Shown in pieces: positions 57,339 to 64,000 of a stretch of DNA of 64,000 nucleotides. Source of the stretch: Streptomyces sp. SCSIO 30461 (GTDB lineage: Bacteria; Actinomycetota; Actinomycetes; Streptomycetales; Streptomycetaceae); assembly GCF_037023745.1 (NCBI RefSeq), contig NZ_CP146101.1:3092001-3156000 (forward strand), written 5' to 3'. The notes beneath the pieces are model-generated. The model did no database searches, had not been told where the DNA came from, and was given only the letters and a program-made list of their open reading frames with translations. Each line of letters begins with the position of its first letter. The first letter of the stretch is position 1. The position numbers and the translations under genes were made by a program.

Positions 57339-58654
57339 CAGTTGGTCCTCCAGACCGCGACACGCCAGCGCGAGGTCCAGCCCCAGAGCAGACCGGCGAG
57401 GAACCCGGTCAGCGCCAGCAGACCGAGCAGCCACCAGCCGCGGCCGAGGCCGAAGTAGGCCACGTCACCCGCGTCGTCGGGGCCTTCGACCACATCGATG
57501 GCCAGCTCGACGGGCAGACCGGGAGCGGTCTTGACGGTGGCCGACGCGGAGAAGGAGTTGCTCACCCGCAGGCACACCGTCTCCGAGGCCGGCTTGGCCG
57601 CGCCGTTGTCATCGGAGTCCGATTCGGCATCGGCGTCGTCAATCGCCGGCTTCGGGTAGCGCAGTCCGGTCGAGATCACGTCGGTGCGTCCGTCCCCCGC
57701 CGCCTCGCCGCGTACGATCTCACGGCCGTGCACGGTTGACGCTCGCAGCAGCACGCCGTAGTCACGGTTGACGTCGCGGTCGGCGGCGATGCTCACCGAT
57801 GCCCGCAGCTCCTGACCGGGCAGCAGATCCACCCGGTACCACCGGTGCTGGCCGAAGGCCTCACGGTCGCCGTAGAGCCCCGTCTTGAGCTGCGGCGCCC
57901 CCTCGCAGCGGTCCGTGCCCTGAGTCGCCACCGGGGTGACCACCGACTCGGCCGCGCGGTCGACCAGCTGGCTGACCCGGTCGGACAATTCCTCCTTGTG
58001 CTGCACCGAGGAGTACGTACCACCGGTCGCCTCCGCGATGCACATCAGTTGCGCGCGCATCTTGGCGTTGGGCACCAGCCCGAGGGTGTCGATGGTGATG
58101 TTGATGCCCTTGGCCGCGATCTCGCGAGCCACCTCGCAGGGGTCCAGCGGGGCGCAGGTGTCCTCGCCGTCCGTGATGAGCACGATCCGACGCGTGGTGT
58201 TCCCGCCCGCGAGGTCGTCGGCGGCTCCCAGCAGCGCGGGCCCGATCGGCGTCCACCCTGTCGGTGCCAGGGTCGCCACCGCCGTCTTGGCCTCGGTCCG
58301 GTCCAGTTCGCCGACCGGGTAGAGGGTGCGGGTGTCCTTGCAGCCCTCCTTGCGGTCGTTGCCCGGATAGTCGGCGCCGAGGGTGCGTATCCCGAGCAGC
58401 ACATCCTCCGGTACCGCGTCCAGCACCTCGTTGAACGCCTGCTTGGCGGCGGACATCCGGGACTGCCCGTCGATGTCCCGGGCCCGCATCGAACCGCTCA
58501 CATCGAGTACCAGCTCGACCTTCGGCGGCTCCTTCGCCTGTCGGCCACCAGGCCCGCCGGAGTCGGCGATGGCGGCGGCAGGGAGCAAGCCGCCGGTCAG
58601 GGTGACCAGCAGCGTGCCGCAGAGCGCGGCTGCCAGTCGCTTTCTTGTGATCAT
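57338..58654 (-). CDS. Secreted von Willebrand factor type A domain protein, membrane-anchored
   Basis: A 438-residue protein. A signal peptide (RLAAALCGTLLVTLTGGLLP) is followed by a VWA domain with the full MIDAS: DVSGS at residues 51-55, the threonine in APTGWTPIG and the aspartate in ITDGEDTCA. A C-terminal beta-domain follows, and the protein ends with a membrane helix (WWLLGLLALTGFLAGLLWGW). It should sit at the outer membrane face and bind a metal and a protein ligand. The ATG at 58654 (MITRKRLAA) is chosen. It is upstream of and coupled to the 265-aa protein. Confidence 0.92.
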   Translation of the reverse strand: MITRKRLAAALCGTLLVTLTGGLLPAAAIADSGGPGGRQAKEPPKVELVLDVSGSMRARDIDGQSRMSAAKQAFNEVLDAVPEDVLLGIRTLGADYPGNDRKEGCKDTRTLYPVGELDRTEAKTAVATLAPTGWTPIGPALLGAADDLAGGNTTRRIVLITDGEDTCAPLDPCEVAREIAAKGINITIDTLGLVPNAKMRAQLMCIAEATGGTYSSVQHKEELSDRVSQLVDRAAESVVTPVATQGTDRCEGAPQLKTGLYGDREAFGQHRWYRVDLLPGQELRASVSIAADRDVNRDYGVLLRASTVHGREIVRGEAAGDGRTDVISTGLRYPKPAIDDADAESDSDDNGAAKPASETVCLRVSNSFSASATVKTAPGLPVELAIDVVEGPDDAGDVAYFGLGRGWWLLGLLALTGFLAGLLWGWTSRWRVAVWRTN

Positions 58655-58768
58655 CGGCGGATCATAGTGAGGCTGGGTGGTCGCGCCCAATTCGGCCTGG
58701 CGTGCGCCGCTTCGGCCGCGCCGTCGCCCCGGCTGAATCCCACGGTGCGTGGATCCGTATGGATCGGT

Positions 58769-59332
58769 ATGCCGCAATCAGGTTCACCGGTCATGGAGTT
58801 CACCCAGCTGCTGAGCTCGACGCGGCGTGGTGCCCGGTTGGCCCGACTGCTCGCCGTGGAGCAGCTTGTCGCATGGGGTTGGGCCAGGGGCGGTGAGCGT
58901 ACCGAGACGGCGGCGCTGGTCGTCGCCGAGCTGGCCGCGAACGCGGTGAGACACGCCCGGCTTTCCGGCCGTGGTTTCCGGCTCAGTCTGCTGTGGGAGC
59001 CGGGGCGGCTGAGAGTGGAGGTGACGGACGCGCGCGGGGAGCGCTCCCTCGCCGCCGATGTGGTGCGGGACGCTCCAGGCGCCGCCGGATTCTCCGATGC
59101 CGCCGAGGTCGGCGGGGGGTACGGGCTGGTCATCGTCGCCGGGCTCGCCGCCGCGTGGGGCGTTCGGCCGCGTCCGCCCTCCGGGAAGACGGTGTGGGCG
59201 GACATCGACGTGGGGCGCGGACCGGAGCAGCCACCCGGTCCGCCGCCGGTGGCCGATCCCCCCGCTCCGAAGAAGGCGGGTGCCACGGCGCCGAAGGCCC
59301 GAGGTGCCGAACTGCCGGGCGGCCCGCGCTGA
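58769..59332 (+). CDS. HATPase_c ATP-binding regulator (anti-sigma-factor-like)
   Basis: A 187-residue protein with the GHKL ATPase fold of anti-sigma kinases. The N box is VVAELAANAVRHARLSGRGF, followed by VEVTDARGERSL and EVGGGYGLVIVAGLAAAWGV as the G boxes. These proteins often phosphorylate anti-anti-sigma factors and bind sigma factors. The C-terminal 45 residues are Pro/Ala-rich. The ATG at 58769 is used; 58793 (MEFTQLL) is possible. It is divergent from the VWA gene. A SpoIIE phosphatase at 44.7 kb could be its opposite. Confidence 0.88.
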   Translation: MPQSGSPVMEFTQLLSSTRRGARLARLLAVEQLVAWGWARGGERTETAALVVAELAANAVRHARLSGRGFRLSLLWEPGRLRVEVTDARGERSLAADVVRDAPGAAGFSDAAEVGGGYGLVIVAGLAAAWGVRPRPPSGKTVWADIDVGRGPEQPPGPPPVADPPAPKKAGATAPKARGAELPGGPR

Positions 59333-59362
59333 GCGTGCGGGGTGGGCTCGCGGGCCACCGCG

Positions 59363-61572
59363 TCACACCAACTGCCGCCGCACCAGCTCGTGCAGCCGTC
59401 CGCCCGTGTCCGCCAGCAGGGCCGAAGGCGGGCCCTCCTGGACCACGCGTCCCTCCGACATCACGATGACGCGGTCGGCGTCCAGCACCGTGGAGAGGCG
59501 GTGCGCGATCACGACGCGGGTGGCGTGCAGGGCGCTGGTGCTCTCGGTGACGACGCGCTGGGTCGCGTTGTCCAACGCGCTGGTCGCCTCGTCGAAGTAG
59601 AGGACGCGCGGGCGCCGGATCAGTGCCTGGGCGATCATCAGCCGCTGGCGCTGGCCAACGGATACGGCACCCGAGCCCGCGATCATGGTCTGCATGCCCA
59701 TGGGCATGCGCCGGATGTCATCGGCGAGCCCCGCCATCTCGGCCGCCTCCCAGGCCTCTTCCTGAGTGAAGGGTTCCGCACCGCAGATGCAGTCCATGAT
59801 CGAGCCGGTGAACGGCTGGGAGTTCTGGAGCACCACACCACACTGGCGGCGCACTGCCGTTTGGTCGAGCGAGGCGAGATCCTGGCCGTCGTAGAGGACG
59901 CTGCCCGACTCGGGCTTGTCGAAGCCGATGAGCAGCCGCAGCAAGGTGGACTTTCCGCAACCGCTGAGGCCGACGATCGCGACGAACTCACCGGGGTGGA
60001 CCGTCAGTGAGACACCGTCGAGCACGAGTGGGCCGTCGTCGCCGTAGCGGAAGGACAGATCGCGTGCCTCGATCGCCCCGACCCCGGACGGCAGCCGCCG
60101 GATCGCACTGATGCCGAGTGCCGCGCCGGCGAGCTCCCCGGTGGAGCGCTCGGCGAAGAACCGGGTCGGCAGCCGCAGCAACCGGTCCCATACGGCGGGC
60201 TGGAGGGTGCTCTCGATACGGCCCTCCATCCGCAGGATCGTGAGGTTCTGGAGCAGCATGAACGCGGCCGACACCAGGCCCGCCGCCATCACGGCCACCG
60301 AGACCTGCACGACCAGACCGGTCTCGGCTTTCGGCACGTGCTCGCCGAGCACCTTCCCGGTGGCTATCGGCACCAGTGCGCCCAGGGCGACGGCCACCAG
60401 ACCGGCTGCGGCCAGTGCGCCCAGGTCAGGGCGGGTGCCGCGCAGGCTGAAACGCAGCAGCCGCCAGAGACCGGCGGGCAGTTCGGGAAGCGGCCGGTAG
60501 AACATGACGGCACGTGCTTCGAACTCCCGCGCGCTGTCCTCGCCGATACGCATCCGGCTGCCCGTCACCGGGTTGACAGCGCGATAGCGGCCTCGGCGCC
60601 AGAGCAGGGCGACCGGTGCGCCGGATTTGGCCCGATGACCCACGAGGGGGCCGCGGTTCTCCCGCCACCAGCGGCCGTCGAGCCGGACCGCGCGGGTGCG
60701 GATCCGGGAGGTGAGCGCGAAGTGCTCGACGGGACCGACGTGGTCGGACGCAGGGACGCCGCCTGCGGCGGACGGGCCGGCTTCGGGCAGGGTGATGCCC
60801 GCCGCCACGGCGACCATTCGGCACACCGCGACGGCGGCGTCGTCGGAACCCCCCTTCACCGTAAGCTCCGCCGACGGACCGCGGGCGCGGCCGATGGATA
60901 CCAGCAGCACCCGGTCGGCGCCCTGCCGCGCGGCCTCGCCCGCCTTCAGGCCTGCGGTGGCCCGGTCCTCGTGAGCCTGCTCCAGCCGCTCGATCCAGCC
61001 GTCCAGGGCGGACAGCAGCCGATACTGCTGGTTGACCATCTGCTGCCACAGCGCCCCGTCCACCAGCAGGCCGGCGGCGGAGCCAGCGCCGTATTCGGCC
61101 GCGTACCGCACGCTGCCGGGGAACACCGGCAGCCACAGCACGTTCTCGTCACCGGCGGGCGACTCGCCGTTCGCGGTCTGCCCGTCGAGTGGCGCCTCGA
61201 ACAGCACCCGCTGGCCCCGGCCGGTACCGAGTGCGAAGGTGTGCTCCAGCAGACTGAGAGTGCCGTCCTGGCTGTCGTACTGGCTGTGGCCGGGGTACCG
61301 CTGCTCGTACCCGCCGTACGCTCCCGGCTCCGGATGCGCCTGCGGCTGGTACAGCTCCAGCAGCGGGATCCGGCGCAGCGCGCAGCCGGGTGACGGTCTG
61401 CCCACCAGTGTGTGCGGGGGCCTTCGACGGGCCCTGGCAGCAGGGAACCCCGCTCCAGCCGGCCCAGGAAGTGCCAGTGGCCGTGCTGGGCGGCATCGAC
61501 CGCGAAGAGGTCCAGCGCGCCGTCCACCACGAGCCACAGCACCTGCGGACCCTCCGGCGACAGGGTGCGCAT
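59363..61572 (-). pseudogene. NHLM bacteriocin-system ABC transporter (permease/ATPase), decayed
   Basis: The sequence follows the NHLP leader-peptide ABC exporter (ABC2 type). The N-terminal part (MRTLSPEGPQVLWLVVDGAL, ending GPVEGPR near 61427) lies in one frame and the rest (HTLVGRPSPGCALRRIPLLE onward) in another, so one base was lost there. Between STGELAGAALGISAIRRLPS and GAIEARDLSFRY about 170 residues with most membrane helices are missing. In the ATPase the P-loop is GLSGCGKST, but the signature is SVGQRQRL, not SGGQRQRL. The D-loop and Walker B (VLYFDEATSALD) remain. Three kinds of damage make a functional exporter unlikely. No partner peptidase-ABC or precursor peptide is seen nearby. 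Confidence 0.88.
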
Positions 61573-62069
61573 TCCGGAGTCACCGTGCAGCCAATCCGGG
61601 GACGGGTCTTGGGCTCCTGCTCGGGCATGGAATTGAATCCGCGTGCAGGCGCGTCCACCTATCGGTGGCGACTTCTGCACAAGCTTCACAGGATGAATTC
61701 CTTCCAGGGCGAAGGGGAGTGGCGCGCCGAACCGGACACTTCCGCCTCAATGGTCAGTCAAGGCGCCAAGCTGGCCGCGGTCACCGGGGGCCGTTCAGCG
61801 GTCGCATATTGGTTGAGTGTTCAATGTGCAGGTTTCCGGAAGATGCCGTTCCGGCCTGAGTCCGAGTCCGGATCCGCTCGTGTGGTGGGCGAGCCCCATG
61901 TGTGTCAGCGGGAGCCGGTCGGCGGGCCGGCGGCGTGCTGCCGGGCCCGTGCGCCGCGCGGTGTGACCCGGTTGGCCCCGCGCACGGCGCGCCTCGGGCA
62001 TGCGGTCCTCGGCCGGTGAAGGATCGACTGGGCCCCGGCCCCGGCCTTCGCTCCCATCCGAGGATCTGC
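61573..62069. other. Intergenic stretch, no gene supported
   Basis: These 497 bp lie between the decayed ABC gene and the alpha/beta hydrolase. In-frame minus-strand residues upstream of 61572 (DPSPDWLHGDSG) may be the original N-terminus of the ABC protein. The rest shows A/T-richer patches and no good coding frame, and probably holds the hydrolase promoter. Confidence 0.5.
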
Positions 62070-63275
62070 ATGCACCTCTTCGACGACCCGCTGTTCCAGA
62101 TGCACGCCGAGCGGGCGCTGACGCTGATCGGGCGCGGCGGCGCCGAGTACGGCGAGTGCGTGACGACGGCCGGGCATATCCGCGCCGGAGACCGGGACTC
62201 CTGGTACCGGGCCTGGTCGGCCACTGCGTCCCGGGTGGCCGCCGCCGCCGAGCAGAGCGCGGCGCAAGGGCACCGGGTGAGCGCGGCTGACGGGTTCTGG
62301 CGGGCCACCACATACAACCGCATGTCCTACCAACCGCTGTTCGGCTCACCCGTCGACCCCCGGCTCGAGGCCGCCTTCAAAAGGGAGCGCGACTGCTTCG
62401 GCCGTTACGCCGCGTTGGCGCCGCACCCCGTGGAGTTGGTCGAAGTCCCGTTCGAAGGCGCGACGCTCCCCGGCTGCCTCTGTCTTCCCGACAGCGCCCG
62501 GGGTCACGCCCGCCCGACGCTGGTCGGGGTGAACGGTTACGACTCCAACATCCATGAGATGTACTGGGCCCACGCCCTGCCCGCGGTACGCCGCGGCTAT
62601 GCCTGCCTGCTCGTGGACGGCCCCGGCCAGGGGCGGGCCCTGGTGCAGCAGGGACTGCGGATGCGGCCGGACTGGGAGACCGTGCTGCGCCCGGTCATCG
62701 ACTACGCGAGCGGCAGGCCGGAGATCGACGCCGAACGCATCGCCGTCATGGGGTGGAGCTTCGGGGGCTATCTCGCTCCGCGCGGGGTGTCGGGCGACCA
62801 GCGTGTCGCCGCGCTGATCGCCGACCCCGGACTCTTCGACCCCGTCGATGTGCTGCCCCTGCCGCCAGAGCTGAAGGAGCAACTGCCCGACATCGACCCC
62901 GAGGTCCTGGACGCCTATCTGGCCCCCGTGGCCGACGATCCCGTAATGCGCTGGCGGCTGGTGCAGCGGGCGTTGTGGGTGCACGGTCTCGACTCGCTCG
63001 GCGCGTACGTCATCGAGATGGACCGCTACCGGCTCTCCGGTGCGGCCGGGCGGATCACCTGCCCGACGCTTGTCGTCGCGAACGACGACGACCCGCTGGC
63101 CGCCCAGGCGGAGCTGCTGCTCGACGCGCTGGGCGGCCCCCGGACGTTGGTGCGCTTCCGGGCCGAGGACGGGGCCAAGGGGCACTGCCAGGCATGGAAC
63201 CGCTCGCTGTTCGACCAGCGGGCGTTCGACTGGCTCGATGCCACCCTGCGGGTCGGTCGGCACGGGGAGGGTTGA
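62070..63275 (+). CDS. Alpha/beta hydrolase (FrsA/2,6-dihydropseudooxynicotine hydrolase-like)
   Basis: A 401-residue serine hydrolase with an N-terminal helical cap of about 130 residues (RAWSATASRVAAAAEQSAAQ, GFWRATTYNRMSYQPLFGSP) and a C-terminal core. The nucleophile is Ser230 in VMGWSFGGYLAPRG. The acid is expected in VVANDDDPLAAQAE and the base in DGAKGHCQAWN. The oxyanion region is LVGVNGYDSNIHEM. The cap type resembles DUF1100/pseudooxynicotine hydrolases that cut C-C or ester bonds. GAGG lies 7 bases before the ATG at 62070. Substrate unknown. Confidence 0.9.
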   Translation: MHLFDDPLFQMHAERALTLIGRGGAEYGECVTTAGHIRAGDRDSWYRAWSATASRVAAAAEQSAAQGHRVSAADGFWRATTYNRMSYQPLFGSPVDPRLEAAFKRERDCFGRYAALAPHPVELVEVPFEGATLPGCLCLPDSARGHARPTLVGVNGYDSNIHEMYWAHALPAVRRGYACLLVDGPGQGRALVQQGLRMRPDWETVLRPVIDYASGRPEIDAERIAVMGWSFGGYLAPRGVSGDQRVAALIADPGLFDPVDVLPLPPELKEQLPDIDPEVLDAYLAPVADDPVMRWRLVQRALWVHGLDSLGAYVIEMDRYRLSGAAGRITCPTLVVANDDDPLAAQAELLLDALGGPRTLVRFRAEDGAKGHCQAWNRSLFDQRAFDWLDATLRVGRHGEG

Positions 63276-63342
63276 GCGCCGACTGCCCGTCCCGCCGTGC
63301 CCGACTCGTCATGATCGTGGATCACCGGACCACGGTCACGGA

Positions 63343-64000
63343 TCAGAGCTGGGAGCCGAACGCCTGCGTCCACCAGGGACCCCCGGACCCGCTGTGGATG
63401 CCCACGCCCAGTTCCTTGAAGGAGCAGTTGAGTATGTTGGCTCGGTGCCCTGAGCTGTTCATCCAGGAGTCCATCACCGACTCGGGGCTCTGCTGGCCGC
63501 GTGCGATGTTCTCGCCGTAGGTGCTCCAGCGGTAACCGGCGTCGGTGATCCGGTCGCCGGGGTCCTCACCGTCCGGGTTGGTGTGCTCGAAGAAGCCGCG
63601 GGCGGCCATGTCGTCGGAGTGGTTCGTGGCGGCGTCCGCCAGTCGGCTGTTGTCGCTCACCGGCCCGCAGCCCGCCTTGGAGCGCTCGGCGTTGACCAGG
63701 GCGATGACCTGCTCCGCGGTGCTGCCCCCGGTGGCCGGTTCCGGGTCCGGCGCCTGCGGCTCGGGCTTCGGCTGGGACTTGGGCTTCACAGGACTCGGCT
63801 TCGGCGACGGTTTGGCCGAGGACTTGCTCGGGCTCGGCTTGGGGCTCGGGGAGGCCGAGGCCGACGGCGTCGGAGAAGGGGACGGACTCGCGGAGGCCGA
63901 GGGGAGCGGCTTTGCGGCCGGCGCCGCGGCCGCGGCGGGCTCGGCCACCTTCCGGTCGGGGCTGTTCAGCATGCTGACCGCGCCACCACCGACGACCAGT
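63343..64000 (-). CDS. CAP/SCP-like domain protein, 5' part beyond the window edge
   Basis: The frame is open to the right edge (LVVGGGAVSMLNSPDRKV), so the start and membrane segment lie outside. After an 80-residue Pro/Ser/Lys low-complexity linker (PSPSPTPSASASPSPKPS) the CAP domain follows: AEQVIALVNAERSKAGCGPV, ADAATNHSDDMAARGFFEHT, YGENIARGQQSPESVMDSWM and SSGHRANILNCSFKELGVGI. The cavity residues H, E and H are kept. It is a cell-surface protein probably anchored by an N-terminal helix; bacterial CAP proteins have no agreed enzymatic role. Confidence 0.92.
   Translation of the reverse strand, partial: LVVGGGAVSMLNSPDRKVAEPAAAAAPAAKPLPSASASPSPSPTPSASASPSPKPSPSKSSAKPSPKPSPVKPKSQPKPEPQAPDPEPATGGSTAEQVIALVNAERSKAGCGPVSDNSRLADAATNHSDDMAARGFFEHTNPDGEDPGDRITDAGYRWSTYGENIARGQQSPESVMDSWMNSSGHRANILNCSFKELGVGIHSGSGGPWWTQAFGSQL

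Noticed and set aside
1..64000. CRISPR array or biosynthetic gene cluster
   Set aside because: No regularly spaced repeats, no PKS/NRPS/terpene core genes; Ccr here belongs to the ethylmalonyl-CoA pathway, and the NHLM transporter is a relic without precursor genes.

Overview
The window is a piece of an actinobacterial chromosome, almost certainly Streptomyces or a close relative. The base composition is very GC-rich with strong G/C preference at third codon positions, GTG and TTG starts are common, genes often overlap by ATGA/GTGA, and several families are typical of the genus (ethylmalonyl-CoA operon, XRE/DUF5753 and DUF397 proteins, multi-domain SpoIIE phosphatase, LapA-like and VWA secreted proteins). 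No tool was run; calls rest on reading the translations, motifs and spacing.

Left part (1-10 kb): the 5' end of a phosphatidylserine decarboxylase gene, then a minus-strand ethylmalonyl-CoA (EMC) operon in the order ccr - ecm/meaA - malyl-CoA lyase - MaoC hydratase - acyl-CoA dehydrogenase, closed by a very long hairpin. Upstream lie a TetR regulator and a tandem-duplicated 3-hydroxybutyryl-CoA dehydrogenase. Together they convert acetoacetyl/crotonyl-CoA units to ethylmalonyl-CoA, methylsuccinyl-CoA, mesaconyl-CoA and then glyoxylate plus propionyl-CoA.

10-33 kb: single genes (HEAT-like protein, RidA, SRPBCC, an MFS exporter with three carboxypeptidase-regulatory repeats), a D-peptide/peptidase operon (M55 D-aminopeptidase, M20, S9 and a broken S66 LD-carboxypeptidase), adenosine deaminase, a GntR regulator divergent from a LapA-like protein with a clear operator, methyltransferase and VOC proteins, a PLP-fold protein lacking the usual lysine motif, two metallo-beta-lactamase-fold genes around a DedA protein, and a holin/alkaline-phosphatase fusion.

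33-48 kb: MmyB-type XRE regulator, pterin dehydratase, a methyltransferase behind a perfect 21-bp palindrome, a LysR - cysteine dioxygenase - YeiH sulfur module, aldo/keto reductase, long-chain acyl-CoA ligase, a LysR divergent from an SBF-type transporter, FdhD, a GAF/PAS/SpoIIE phosphatase and a secreted HAD phosphatase.

48.3-55.2 kb: a tRNA-Leu(GAG) gene carries an integrated element of about 6.8 kb bounded by 28-bp direct repeats of the tRNA 3' end. Its tyrosine integrase is frameshifted, no transfer genes are visible, and it carries an unusual chimeric ORF joining an excisionase-type HTH to the C-terminal half of a DUF3987 protein. The rest is an XRE/DUF6879/DUF397/DUF7848 cargo whose two operons share a 13-bp promoter motif.

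55-64 kb: NmrA-like protein, a 42-aa ORF, a VWA/secreted-protein pair, an HATPase regulator, a decayed NHLM bacteriocin-type ABC exporter, an alpha/beta hydrolase and a CAP-domain protein cut by the window edge. Four genes show clear decay (LLM monooxygenase, LD-carboxypeptidase, integrase, NHLM ABC transporter), mostly by single-base shifts and internal deletions.
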